Assembly: GCA_030704615.1 (NCBI GenBank)
Contig: CM060733.1
Location: 69,192,001 to 69,256,000, forward strand
DNA: 64,000 bases
Origin: Takakia lepidozioides
Taxonomy: Eukaryota; Streptophyta; Takakiopsida; Takakiales; Takakiaceae
Reading direction: 5' to 3'
Below, piece after piece: positions 23,401-35,553 of this stretch. Position 1 is the first letter of the stretch, and each line of letters starts with the position of its first letter. Under the pieces are notes generated by a model. That model made no database searches. It was not told the DNA's origin and saw only the letters and a list, made by a program, of their open reading frames with translations. The translations under genes and the position numbers were made by a program.

Positions 23401-24936
23401 GAGGGCTGTTTGCCAGTACCATGCCAATTTGGGCATCAGTTTTGCCCTTACCCCCGTTGAAGGGTTGTCTTGGAAATAAAGACTACAAGTGTGGAAGGAG
23501 TTCTGAAGGGCGTATGCCAGGACGGATGGGCTGGGGGCTTTAGGTTCAAGTGTGTGGACTTGGACTGCGATGGTATTGTGACACCAAATGAGATGCAGTA
23601 CTTTTATGAGGAGCAGCTGCATCGCATGGAGTGTATGGCACAAGAGCCTGTCCTCTTTGAGGATATTGTTTGTCAAATGGCTGACATGATTTGCCCAGAG
23701 GTGAGGTTGTGATGTCAGCCCTTTGATCAATGCAGGCATGATTGCTAGATTATAGTACATGTGAGGCATGTGGTTGATTTGGCACTTTAATCATGCAAAG
23801 GCTAGGAGTTGCGGGATTGCTTCCCTATCTACAGTGATGCCAAATGGCTTGTCCCTATGTGTGTCAAAAGTGACAAGCAAGCAAGTGTAGCTCCTTTGTT
23901 CTAAAGAGTACAAGTCTCCATTCACAGATCACATTAAGTGGTGTTATACAGGGAGTGTAAGGGGAAGACTGTATGCCCAGAAATGTTTTGCTTATGCTTT
24001 GACAAAGGGACCGGTAGGCAAGGGCATGATGTGTTGAGCAAGCACCGAGAATTCATGTGATGGATTGTCCTGCAGAAAGAGGGGCAGCTAACACTCCGCG
24101 ACTTGAAACGGTGCAAGTTATCTGGCAATTTTTTTAATATTCTTTTCAACCTGAACAAATTTGTAGCATTTGAGACCCGCGACCCCTTTCTCATTCGACA
24201 GGTATGTGAACCTGTCGTATTGACTCAATTATTTCTCTCTCTATGATTGAGACCTCTTACTGAAATACTTAGTTTCAGGAGTTGCTGCTGTCTAGAATAG
24301 ACATATGTGCTCAAATGCTATAATGCTCAAGATCATGTGCACCACCAACCAGCTCAAGTATTCTGTTCACCACCAAAAAGCATCAATTAGCGAGTTATTG
24401 TCAATGTGCTTTGCCAACAAGTGACATTTCAAGTAAATAATGATGGACACAAGAGACAATTTGCGACTTTCAACCTACATGCATATGAGTTTACCCTGCA
24501 GAAATGTTGTAAGAGTCAGCCATCATTGTTTAGAAAGTGTAAGAGATGTCCTGAGGCCTGACAGTTTACAGCAGTCAAAGCAACCATAGCAGCGAGATGA
24601 CTGGAAATGGTTTCCACAAGTCTTGGTGCTGACCAAATTGATGAGTTTGTTCGAATAGATTTTTGCTCTGAATGGATTCCACCTTCACCTAGTCGTCTTG
24701 AAAGTTTTTTGTTGGGAGTGAAGAAAAATAAGATGCTAGGAAGGAAAAGCTGTGTCTGGTATGTCAGGTGCTGAAATTGTAGGTTGGGGTTGCAGGAGAG
24801 GGAGGATCCATCACTAACAGAGTGGGACCGTTTCGCTTATACGGAGTATATCCGCTTGTCTATGGAAGAGGATGGCGAGGATGCTTCCAATGGAAGTGCA
24901 GAAGTCTGGGAGGAATCCTTTGAAGCCCCCTTTTAA
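17478..24936 (+). CDS. Serine/threonine protein phosphatase 2A regulatory subunit B'' (EF-hand), 12 exons
   Basis: Exons: 17478-17633, 18198-18440, 18599-18704, 18934-19033, 19976-20081, 20727-20817, 21343-21484, 22158-22305, 22572-22681, 23544-23700, 24076-24201, 24796-24936. Every junction is GT-AG and the phases join to an open frame of 541 residues, the usual length of plant B'' proteins. The N-terminus has LDPDLLQL and [10 protein letters not shown]; exon 2 holds the plant-typical [14 protein letters not shown]. An EF-hand loop [12 protein letters not shown] is in exon 8 and another, [12 protein letters not shown], in exon 10. [20 protein letters not shown] and [11 protein letters not shown] are highly conserved, and the C-terminus ends [15 protein letters not shown]'' subunits bind the PP2A scaffold and catalytic subunits and direct them to substrates in a calcium-sensitive way. 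The start is the first ATG of the conserved N-terminus. I see no lesions. Introns carry repeat pieces at 22800-22885 and 23085-23196. Confidence 0.95.
22800..22885. repeat. Dispersed repeat with GGGCACGGGGTC / GGCTACGGCAAAC blocks, intron copy 1
   Basis: The blocks CGTCCAAGCTGGGCACGGGG and CCACAAGGCTACGGCAAACT, then CTTATGAGTAC, recur nearly unchanged at 23120-23196 and, more diverged, at 5486-5545. All three are near pyrimidine-rich CT tracts. This looks like a short interspersed family; it lies in an intron of the PP2A B'' gene. Confidence 0.55.
23085..23196. repeat. (CT)n tract plus dispersed repeat, intron copy 2
   Basis: A (CT)n tract of about 20 bp at 23090-23112 is followed by GCTCAAACTGGGCGCGGGGT and GGCTACGGCAAACAACGTCT, matching the copy at 22800-22885 in another intron of the same gene. 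Confidence 0.55.
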
Positions 24937-25718
24937 TCCCTCTAGTATGCTATGGGTCATCTGCAGCTATGGGACCATTTCCATGGGTTTGTTCTGTATG
25001 CACCATCTGTCAGGATATACTTCAAGTCCTCAGTTTAGGCATGGGTCCACACTATTGGGCTGGGCTCCCTCAGCTACCAGTGCTGAGATCTCTGCCCTCA
25101 ACATGGTTCATATTTTCTGGACCTGGTTCTCTTGACCATTCAATTTACAAACCTTTGAGATCCCAGCCATGTATGGTTCACATACTATTGGTACCCATCC
25201 AAAACTGCTAGCACGTGCGCAGGTCAGTGTATCAGTTCCCAATTGATCTCGGATCTCAACTTTGCTGACTAAACACTGTATAGAGGTTTTCTTTTGGTGG
25301 TTGACACTGTTCTCAGAAGATGTGTCTGGATAAGACACTTCCAGTTGGGAGTCATAAAAGCCAGTACCTGGATGGTAGCATGAAGCAGCGAGGTGCTAAT
25401 TGGAGCTGTGCCAACCTGATTTCCATGTATTTACCTTCAGAAATGGATGTTCCAGATTAAAGCCAGCGGCGATGTGATGCCATGGAAACTGACTTCACAA
25501 CCCATGTGAGAGAAGAGGTTACACCTAGATGCTTGTTTAGAGATGATATTAGCATGTTTTAGGCCATTCTCATCCATGCAGTTTCATTGGGGATGACAAG
25601 GGCAGCATGCACTATTCAGTCTGTAATACACCTTCCAACACTTAATTTGAAAGGTTCCCACAAGGATTGGGTTTATCTTTGGGATGTTGATGATCATATC
25701 CTATGCCTGTGAGAGGAG
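24937..25718. other. 3' flank of the PP2A B'' gene, no other gene
   Basis: Directly after the stop codon the sequence is non-coding. I cannot place a polyadenylation site with confidence. Short open frames show no motifs. Confidence 0.5.
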
Positions 25719-25726
25719 GTAATTAT

Positions 25727-28700
25727 CAGTGTTGGTATGGTATCGCGTTTGGAGATACCAGGAGGGTCCTGGTAGTATAAGAATTTAGAGATGTCCCAAA
25801 CACGGGTATGCAATAATAATAATAAACCCGGATTTTGTTACTTGTAGGGTATCAATAATGGTAGCATTTCACTTTTGCCGACCTGGTATCAAAAAGGGTA
25901 TGAAAACCTTGATACCTGCTGATATCAACTTCGGGTAAAGTATCAAAAATTTACATTTTAGAGAGAAACACACACTGAATATTGTAGCATACATATGGAA
26001 ATTTTTGGCCTTGCATTTAGTTTGCTGTCAATTTCTTGTCCTCACCAATACCAGCATGAGCAAAGTTAAGAACCAGACGACAGGGCTAAAAAATCAACAT
26101 TGCAACGGAACCGAGGATCCCAAAATAAAAGTTAATTTGTGGTCACTCAAACACGGGCTAATTTGCAAGTGACTGGGTACGTTGGTTGGCTACTCTTGCG
26201 ATGCCTAAGTACAGTAGCTGATCTCCACCTCAAGTGATAGATGGTGGTGTGCCATGTCTTGAAACTCCGCACCTGTGAAGACAACAAAAACACCCAAGTT
26301 AGACCTCGAAGGTCAAGTGGATGCGGAGTGTAAGCATTGGTCAATATCAAACATAAACAATCAGCAGTTTAAAAATACTTATCAAATCTGTTGATGCAGC
26401 CCAAACTTCAGCACTGCAACAACTCCATGTCAGCAACCACTCCAACACCTGCAAGAAAGCAATCCTAGATTAAAACCACATACATTCAAAGCTGGAGACT
26501 CAGCCAAAATGCAGATTTTTTTTTTTTTTCAGAGTTCACAAGCCTACCCCTACTCGTCGTTCTCAAACAGCCCTGCCTCCTCAATCAGCTCCTCGTTCTC
26601 GTCAACTAGTATGTCCTCATCCTCCAAGAAGTCCTTGAACTTTCACGCTTCGACTAGCTTACAATCAACACGGGCATCACTGGGCCAATTTTTGTAAACC
26701 ATTACCAATTTGTCCAGATTATCCACCCCCAAACGACATCGTCTAAGAGCAGTCAGCACACCTGCCACGGAGAAAATTCTCTCCGTCTCAATCTGAGAAC
26801 CAGGTATTCCAAGAATTTGACGAGCCAACCACCCAACATTAGGGAACCTTGTCTCATGCTCAAACCACCATTTCATTGGATCCAGTTTCTCCTCATTGTC
26901 AACGGGAAAACGTCGGAATAAAGAAAGCTTAGCCTTCAATAAGCACTCACTGGCCTCATCAGTGGAGGTAGCCCTACCAAACAATCCATGCGAGGGTAGC
27001 TCAGGAGTGGGTGGATGCGGAGCTGTGCCACCTTTAGGGTTCAAGTGCTCAATCACAGTGGTCAATAGTGGCAGCAATACAACTGAATCATATTCTTGCA
27101 CCAGATGTTCAGCTGACATCCTACCAATGTAATCAGCAATGCATTGTAAGCCTTTGAACCGTGGATCCAACATTAAGGCTAGCATGTTATGTGCCTTGTT
27201 CTCAATGAAATATTCAGCAAATGAAAGAAATGGGCGAAGAACCTCTATGACTTGGAGGGCCATGCGAGCATAAAGCAACTCTATCTCCGCATCAAAAGAT
27301 CCATATTGTAAGCGTGGCACAAGAGCTGTCCTTACTTCCACAATCTTCCTCATCTTCGTCATGATAGCCAAGCCAGCTAAGAGGGCATCTAAGAGCAGCC
27401 AGTAACCCCTTCGCTGGTTCAGAATGCATTGGTGCACTACAGGTGTCAAAGTGTCATCCATGGCTCTGGCTATGGGCTATGTCCGCCCACTGGGAACCCT
27501 GGTTTGCAAGGCAGCAGATTGCCGTGTGTAGCAAATATTGATGGCATTAGCATACACCAACGTCTCCTGAAACATAATGACTTTCGATGCAAATCTTGTC
27601 TTGACAGGGGTCCTGAGTTTTCTCTTTGGCAAGCCTGCATCCACACAGGCCTTCTCCCACTCCAACTTGCCCTTACCACTTTTCTTCGTCCAAGTGATGG
27701 TTTTTTGCAAGGCTGCATGAGCCTCTTTCAAGCTCACCTCAATCATACCACCACTGACCTTCTCCTCATTTGTTGCGTATTGGCATGCCTTAGACATGGC
27801 ATGCCCAAAGCAAGACCCTGGATAGGGCTCTGACAGCTTCAAAGGATCACATTTCACCACTGAAGTTAGGGCAGATTGCAAAGTCGCAAGGTTAGCCCCT
27901 TCATCCTTTACATAAGCTATCACCTTGTCTGATAGCTTGAATTGAGCCAGCAGAGCTTTCACTTGGGCTGCAAGAGCAAGTCCAGATGTATCTGGAGCTT
28001 CAAAAATACCAACTGTAATATGGCATGGACACCAAACCTCGTTGATAAAGTTTACCACAAGTGCAAAGGTATCATGCCCTGATCTTGATATCCACAAGTC
28101 AAAGGAGCAAGACACGGTGGATGCAGAGGCTATGGCAGGTAAAACATATGTGTCCATCGTTTTCTTGAACAAAGCAGGTAGATGGTCTTTCACAAGCTGT
28201 TTTCTGCTAGGGAATACAACCTGACCACACTGTCTCATGATTAATCTGCGGAGCTAGGGATTCTCAACAACTGACAGGGGCATGTACCCTTTACAGACCA
28301 GAAGCACCAGATCTTCAATGAACCTCAGCTGGGCAGGATTATCTTTCCTATATGGCCTACAACTGCCAAAGAACGAAGTGATAGCACTCGGAGGCACAGA
28401 CTGTCGTTTTTTGGTTTTCTGACGTTTATTGCTACCTTGATATACAACAGCTTGCCTATGGGCTTTGTATTTTGCAAGATCAGATCCATGCTCATTAGAG
28501 ACATGTTTCTTCATTGCAGTTATACCATGATCTGGATTGTAGTTTACAAAGCCTTTTCTGGTTCTGGTTGAGTTACTAGAGCTGTGAGCATTCTCCACTG
28601 AATGACACATAATGCACCTCATCAATTGTGTCTCATTCATCTCTACCTTAGCACTTGCATCGTTCAGGACAAAAAACGCCCAACACTCAGAACCTCTATG

Positions 28701-29368
28701 ATATGGGAGCCAAAATCCCTGATTGGCGACCAAAACTTGCAAGCACTGACACCACAGAGCCTCCTCCTCAGCAATTCGGTCCTCTTCCGCCTGATCACCA
28801 ACTTGCAGGACCTCCTCGCTTGTCACGCCTGTCTCCAAGTCCTCTACATCCTCCCCAGTAGATAGCAACAATGTTTCGGTCTCACTGATCTCTAACGCAT
28901 TGAAGAAATCACAAAGTTGATGTGAATCCCATAAAACAAGCATTCAACACTCAACCGCATGTAACGAGCAACAAATGGGCAAGAGGCTCAAAGCAATACC
29001 TAAATCGGCCTCCTTGCTTGATGCTGCATTGAAAGCCAACAAACCACCTTCATTGCGATCCCTTCCGCAGCCAAAACCAAAGCAAGAATCTCACAAAAGC
29101 TACCGCCATCTCTAGGCTACGCACATTGATACCTGAACGGCGATACCACCAACCGAGTTCCAGCGAAAAAAAACAAGTAACAACATCAACAAAGGTGAGC
29201 CGAGACCAGTCGGCTAGGGTATCGGCCTCCCCGAAATCCTAATCATACCCTACATGTAGGTTACTCTACGCATTTCCTTTCTATCTGGAACTGGCTGGTA
29301 GGGGCTTCCATACCCGGGTGCATAACCGGGTTGATACCCGTATTTTTGTACATACCAGACCAACACTG
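25727..29368 (-). mobile_element. Complete hAT DNA transposon with 8-bp target duplication
   Basis: The element starts CAGTGTTGG at 25727 and ends CCAACACTG at 29368. It is flanked on both sides by GTAATTAT (25719-25726 and 29369-29376), the 8-bp duplication expected of hAT transposons. The terminal inverted repeats extend as CAGTGTTGGTATGGTAT versus CAGTGTTGGTCTGGTAT. Subterminal regions contain several short copies of GGTATC and GATACC motifs. The internal minus-strand gene at 28943-26643 encodes the transposase. Total length is 3642 bp. Confidence 0.9.
26643..28943 (-). pseudogene. hAT transposase with BED zinc finger, two in-frame stops
   Basis: A single frame of about 766 codons runs from 28943 to 26643, interrupted only by stops near 28254 and 27477. 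The N-terminal part contains a BED-type finger (CIMC, later KHVSNEH). The middle has FDLWISRSGHDTFALVVNFI and YVKDEGANL, the hAT RNase-H-like core with its acidic residues, then TPVKTRFASK. The C-terminal part has KWWFEHETRFPNVGWLARQI, PGSQIETERIFSVAG and a dimerisation segment ending near LDKLVMVYKNW. Catalysis would be cut-and-paste at the terminal repeats. The two nonsense codons suggest it is dead, unless an intron removes one of them; I see no convincing splice sites around them. Confidence 0.85.
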
Positions 29369-29376
29369 GTAATTAT

Positions 29377-30442
29377 CTGTGATAACATGTGTACCTCTTT
29401 ACACATTGCTCCTGGAAAGAGCATTTGCTACCTAAATTATTTTGTTGCTTTCCCCACAGTTGTGCCTGTGAAGCCTTAAAACAAGATGGGAGAATAATCT
29501 CATGTCCTCTCAAGTATAGAACAAAACGACAAGGGCCGAGCAAGGAGGAGCGTGCATTCACGCGAGAGGAGGATCTCAACAAGCGAACTGAAATAAAATC
29601 ATATACACTGACAGAAAATCATACACACGTATCGCAATTAGATAGCTTTACACATCTACATACACCAGAGTACATGAGTTGCCTGACATAAGGTCAGGCC
29701 GCCGCTTTATACAAACCCTAGCAGCATATCTTCACACCGCATGGCGAGGCGTGACAGGCTGAGCCTGCGATGCCTTATCATATCCCTAGATCTATTGAAC
29801 GGCCAAGATGCAGCCACAAGCCATAACTAACCCTGGCTAGGGTATGATTGTAACGGCTTTTAACGGTACTTACGCCAAAAGAATATACTACGAATGAGTA
29901 TCGCCGCTTTGGATGAATAAGGAGATTTCTAGATGAGGAGAGATCTGGCCATTACATCTGTGAAGCCTACCCCCCCACGAAAAATCCTTAGCGCCGCGAA
30001 GTAAAATATAAGAAAATAAGTAAAAAAATTATACAATCACCCTCCACTGCTGGGTGAAAAACCTACCAAGGAAAAACCTGACACCTGCAAATTGGGCCGA
30101 GGACAAAACCCTTGGCTAGGAAAACCGTGCAGGGAGTACAAGTGGTGATATATCATAAGACAACAAATGTTTTAAGTCCTAGAATGGGCAAGCCATAAGG
30201 CCCCGAAAGACACAATCCGCAATCTAAGACTAAGCCACTGAAGACAATAGGATCAAGCTAAAGTAGATCGGCTAAGAAGATCAAGACATCACCCCACCGT
30301 TCATCCCTCCACATTGATGCACGTGAGATCGAAGACTAGCTCGGAATGTACCAAATCCGTCAAAGCAACCGGTTCATCCCGCACTTCAGTATGGACCCCT
30401 GTGGAAGAAGGAGAGCACGTCGCCCACGTAAAATCTAATAGA
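29377..30442. other. No gene; probable 3' remnant of the adjacent gypsy element
   Basis: The sequence is non-coding on both strands apart from frames under 100 codons. It lies beyond the integrase end of the minus-strand Ty3/gypsy element, where an LTR would be expected. I could not find a second copy of any part of it on the other side of that element, so no LTR is called. Confidence 0.4.
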
Positions 30443-31599
30443 TCAAGTATGGACTGTCGATCTTGAGCTTGGATTGCATGCATACTTACCATGCTGTAAT
30501 CGAACGTACACGGTCTGTCCCACCTGAAACAGGTTAGAATACTTGACACGCTTGTTAAAATTGCGGGCCTGGGTTAGCTGAGTCTTACCAATGTTCGTGT
30601 TGGCATCATGGATAGACACCGCATGCCGAGCATGAAGATCCTCAACGAAGGTATCAAGATCAACCGGATTAGCAACAGTAGAGATAAGAGGGGTAGAATA
30701 CAAAGGAGAAACACACTTGCGACCATACAACAACTCAAAATGTGTCTTCTTGGTGCTAGCATGCACGGTGGTGCGATAAGCAAAGAGAATAGGGGGAAGA
30801 AATGTATCCCACTCCTTGGTAAGTGCACCATTCTTCTCCAACATTCGGCAAAGAGTTTGGTTGAAGCGTTCCGTAAGGCCATTGGTCTAGGGATGGTATG
30901 GGGCTGTGGTAGAATGCTTGACACCAAAGTTGAAGCACACCACCGTGAGGAGCTGGTTACAAACTCCTTGCCCTGATCCGTTAGTATCTCCCGAGGACAC
31001 CCATGCCGCATAAGGATCTCATTGAAGAAGAACTGAGCTACAACATCACTAGTCTTGGTACGCAAAGGCCGGACTTCTATCCACTTAATCAAGTAGTCGG
31101 TAGCTACACAAAGATAGCTTCGACCCTTTGATGTGAGTGCGAGGGGTCCTACCAAATCAATGCCAACACGAGCAAAGGCATGTGTAACAGGCAAAGGCTG
31201 CAGCTCATACAAGATCCGGGCCCTAGGGAGAGCAATGTTAGCACGACAACCTTCACACTTAGAGATGAACTCCGTGACATCCCGATGAATTCCCAGCCAA
31301 TAGTAAACCTCTTGGATGCAGGCCACGGTTTTCTTGATACTAAGGTGACTTGCATACAAGGAACAATAGAAACGCTCCAATAAAGCATTCAGTTGGCTCC
31401 ATGGTAGCACCTCCAAATAGCATGGCACTCCCCCTCTAGTGAGCTCCTTGAAAAGATTATTACCCTTGAAACGGTGAATAGACACATGATAGAGAATTTG
31501 CTTACGCAAGGATTCGGAAAGGCCGGCTGGCGAACGCCCTGATTGGCATCGCTGGAGTAGCGCAGCATGTAGTTGATCATCCATGACTGCACTGCACAT
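30443..31599 (-). pseudogene. Integrase of the Ty3/gypsy element
   Basis: Frame 31599-30574 has the H2C2 zinc-binding region (SHLSIKKTVACIQEVYYWLG, FISKCEGCRA), then GIDLVGPLALTSKGRSYLCV, with the first catalytic Asp, and ILTDQGKEF, with the second. A frameshift near 30930 moves the rest into other frames; the C-terminal part at 30844-30443 has an AYRTT stretch and FELLYGRK. Confidence 0.8.
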
Positions 31600-32168
31600 A
31601 AGAGGTAGACAATGGGCTTTAGAGAAGGTGGTCTGGAGTGCCTGCGCCTATGATCTCCAGCCAGGGATACCTTCACCTCATTTGTTACTACTCATGGACA
31701 ACCAAATCAGGCCTTGAGGTTCAAGCCAATAGTCACACCAGAGTGTAGCAGCTGAATCACAACAAACTCGGGGGCCTAGGAAGGAGAAGAGCTGGAACAC
31801 AACAAGGAACTTCCACCAAACCATCCAAATTCTCTCTAAGCGATAAATCCACCACACATGAAGAAATCAACCAGGATCATCAAGAAGGCTAGACCAGCCC
31901 CAAACAGCCAATATGCCATTTGAATCTAAGGCCAAGGGGTGTTGATCTGCACAAAGAAGGTTGAGAAGATGAGCTGGATCAGGAGGAGGGGCTACATCAG
32001 CAGCAGCAAGGTCATCCAAGGTGAGCATAGGTCTGCTGATAGGAGGATCAAACCCGTGTAAGCGGATCAGCATTTGTGTTTTCCTTGCCCTTCTTGTAGA
32101 CTATATCCATGTCAAATTCTTGTAGGTACATAGCCCATCTAGCAAGTCTGCCATGAAGTTCCCTTGGC

Positions 32169-33570
32169 TTAACAAAGATCCTGAAGTGGAAGGTGATCAG
32201 TTTCCACTACAAACCGGCTACCATGTAAATATTGCCTGAAATGCTTCACACCAAAGACCAGGGCTAGACCCTCATTATCAGATATGGAATAATTCCTTTC
32301 ATGACGATCTAAACGGCGAGATGCATAAGCTATCACATGCTCCTTGTCTTCTACAACTTGACATAAGATTGCAGAAATGGCAACATCTGATGCATTAGTC
32401 TGAAGCAAGAAAGGTAATTCAAAATTGGGAAACATCAGGATGGGAGCAAAACACAAAGCCTTGCGAAGGGTGTCAAAGGCAGCTTGCTGGGAGAAGGTCC
32501 ATTCAAACCTGCCATCTTTGCACAACACCTTGGTCAGAGGGTGGGCAAGCTTGGCAAAGTTCTTTAAGAAGTGCCTATAATAAGAAGCCAGACCAAGGAA
32601 GGATTTGATACAATGTTTATCCCTGGGGATATGAAAGCCCTAAACAGACTCAAGCTTGGCAGGATCAAGAAGCAAACCATCTTTGGACATGATATGACCA
32701 AGCAAGTGCAGCTCAGGCATGAACAACTCGCACTTCTTTGGCTTTACCTTGAGTCATGCAGTGCGTAATTTGCTAAAAATACGTTACAAATCAGTCAAGT
32801 GAGCATCAAAACTGGGTGAGTATACATTGATATCATCGACATAAATTAAGGCACACTCCCAGCGAAGATTGTCCAAGACAATGTCCATGAGGCGTTGGAA
32901 TGTAGAGGTGACATTGCACAAATCAAAGGGCATGGTATCATATTGGTATTTGCCCATGCGACATACAAAAGATGTATTTTCCTTGGCTGCTTCAGTGAAA
33001 GGAACTTGCCAAAAACCAGATGCAAGATCAAGAGAGAAGAAAATTGTAGTACCATGCAATTGATCCAAGGTCTCATTGATCTTGGGTAGTGGGTAGGCAT
33101 CCTTCTTAGTGATGTCATTCAGTTCCTGAAGTCAACACAAAAGCGGCTAGTACCATCTTTCTTGGACTGGCCCAAGGAGAAACTGATGGCTTAATCGCAC
33201 CAGCATCTGGCATTTTCTAGACTTCTTCTTGGACTATAGCACGCTCCTTGACACTCTCTCGGTATGCAAATTGCTTAATAAGAGGTCCGTCAGTAACAAT
33301 GTCATGTTGAAGGATGGGAGTACGCCCTAGATCAGCAGATCCTAAGCTGAAGACATCTAGATTCTTGGCAATAAGCATCTCCACTCTTCTCTTTTGGCCT
33401 GAGGAGATGGTGGTGCCTAATTTGATTTCAGACAACACTTTGGTGAGGGCAGCCTTATCTTTAGGACTGAGATCAGAGACAGGTGGTGGTGCAATTGCAG
33501 CAAAAGCAGCTACAACATCCAAGGGCCCATGTTGTATGCCAATGGCTTCTAGCCCAAAGCCAGCTTGCAC
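32169..33570 (-). pseudogene. Reverse transcriptase and RNase H of the Ty3/gypsy element
   Basis: Frame 33570-33217 has the RT entry region (ILQHDIVTDGPLIKQFAYR). Frame 33068-32784 has FFSLDLASGFWQVPF, FVCRMGKYQYDTMPF and the catalytic YVDD in ALIYVDDINVYS. Frame 32528-32169 holds RNase H with TNASDVAISAIL, VIAYASRRL and VETDHLPL. Stops and frame changes between them make the polyprotein non-functional. Confidence 0.8.
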
Positions 33571-34095
33571 TTCTTGTATTTCAGCAATGGGTAAAGCAGT
33601 GATGCAAGCCAGGACCTATCCCTTCTTAATAGTCACAGGAAAGCGCTCTGGATTAGAATTAAAATCTTGACTTCCTGCCTATATCCTCTATCTATGACAC
33701 CAGTAGCCACCAAACAATGCTTGAGAGCAGTAAGTCTTCTCCAGCCTTCTACTTCCAGGAAATGAGCAGCTGGGCACGAAAATGCTAGACCAGATTTGAC
33801 CACTTTCTGGGTCATAGCAGGGATTGTGACATTCATGGGTGCACGAATCAGAGTAGAATTCTTTGGAATAGCTATGGGCACCCCTGTTCTACCATCAGTA
33901 CTAGGAACATGCCATTGATACAGGAATTGAAGATCAGGCTGGAATTTGTAAAAATCATGTTAATTGAGGTTGGAGTGAGAGTTCTGTTGTACCTCTTTCA
34001 CCATTGCCTGTACTCGGGATAGATTGGTTGTGGCAAATCCAGCTCTAAGCTTCACGGCTTTCAAAGGAACAACGACCTCATGGCCCTCTCCATTG

Positions 34096-34530
34096 TTAAA
34101 TCGGAGGGAGTAATCGGCGAGACTGATGGTGCACCAACCAGGCACCAACCCCAGTCATCCAGTCAAGACCTAGTAAAAATTGATCTCCAATGGTAACTAT
34201 GCAGGTGACCACAACCTCTTTCTTGTGAATTCGGATCACAACATTTAGAGTTATGGTAGATATGGTGCATCCCGTGTCTATTACACAAGGGAAACTTAAT
34301 TCGTGAATATGGCATTGGGCCATGAGAGGGCTGATCTGCTGCCCAGATGTCTGTCTGCTTAGAGGACAATGCAAAGCTCTGAAATTAGTAGATAGCACAG
34401 CTTGCAAAGGAATAAGAGAGGTAGGGTTGGTGACTGATGGACCTCTTGCCCCCTTCCCAAGAGGTCTGTCTAGTTTAAAGGAGGGTTGGAACCACTGGCA
34501 GCCTTTTTTGTTTTTGAGCAGCTCCGGCAA
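34096..34530 (-). pseudogene. Aspartic protease region of the Ty3/gypsy element
   Basis: The frame contains CVIDTGCTIS, with the DTG active-site triad, and later LLGLDWM, as in retroviral-type aspartic proteases. It follows gag in the +1-shifted frame typical of decayed copies. Frames at 33633-34148 continue the protease-RT linker. Confidence 0.7.
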
Positions 34531-35526
34531 TCATGCTCTATCAGGGCAATGTTTGGTCCAGTGCTCAAAAGACCCATAGATGTAACATGCGGCACGGTTG
34601 CCTTCATAGGCCTGACCAGTTTGGGTACGACCTCTGTTGCTACCACCCGTCTGTGCTTGTGGCTGTCTAGGCTGCCAACGTTGCTGATGAGCTTGCATGG
34701 CAGCAAAGTGAGTAGCTACTGATTCACTTAAACTACCCACAGTGTGGGCTAGCCCTTGAAGAGTGAAATTAGCTGGCTTGCATTGCATAGCAGGCGGGAC
34801 ATAGGGTGAAGATGTTGCAGCCATGCCAAGCTCGGAGCCCACTGGAGCTTGAAACTTGGCATGAGTTTGCATTGATTTGCTGTCAGCTAAGTCTGCCATC
34901 TTAAGATTAATTTCTGCTAGCATAGTTTTGTCATTAACAAAATGACGACGTTGGGCCCAATTTTGAATAACAGGGGGCAAGCCAAGGAGAAAGTAGGTCT
35001 TGACCATACGATCACGTTCGGCTAGATCAATGAAATTTTCTGCAGCAGCAAATTTTAGATCCATGTAATACTTCCACAAGGACTCTCCTGGCTGGTAAGT
35101 CCTGGACCTCAATTTGGTGAAGCAGTCCAATGGTCGTTCAAGAGGCTTGAACAGTGTTTTAGCCCATTCCACAAGGGATGCCCAAGTGAGATGGGGGTCA
35201 TCCATGACAGCTACATGCAACAAGTCACAGGCTGGTCCCTTTATGCTCATTCTAAAGATTTCCATTTTAAAATTCTCAGGCACACCATTCACATTAGCAA
35301 TCACTTCAAATATTTGGAGATATCTAGCAAAGTCCTCTCCCATGGTGTATTCGGGATAGGGCTAGGTAGTGAGCTGAGGAAGCAAATGACAGGGCAAACT
35401 ATGATTCATATGACTAGGCTGAGCAGATCCATTGGCCGGGCAGCAGTGAGCCATGGCCTGAGTTTGATTAGTGGTATTATTCATAGTATGGACCCCACTA
35501 GCAACCGGGACATAGTTGTTACTCAT
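34531..35526 (-). pseudogene. gag of the Ty3/gypsy element
   Basis: The frame starts MSNNYVPV at 35526 and has one in-frame stop near 35366. It then continues through a retrotransposon-gag-like helical region (WASLVEWAKTLFKPLERP, YYMDLKFAAAENF) and ends with a degenerate zinc knuckle, CYIYGSFEHWTKHC, where the second cysteine is Tyr. The product would be the structural core of the virus-like particle. Confidence 0.75.
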
Positions 35527-35553
35527 AACATTAGAGGGACATTAGAGGCCCCT

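Larger units (their letters stand above)
30443..35526 (-). mobile_element. Degenerate Ty3/gypsy retrotransposon, internal region
   Basis: On the minus strand the order is gag, protease, reverse transcriptase, RNase H, integrase, which defines Ty3/gypsy rather than Ty1/copia. The coding parts are split by frameshifts and stops into at least seven frames. The gag side ends abruptly near 35550 against a plus-strand LINE fragment. Flanking LTRs were not found. Confidence 0.85.

Noticed and set aside
29377-30442. LTR of the gypsy element at 30.4-35.5 kb
   Set aside because: No matching second copy on the other flank, so an LTR cannot be supported.
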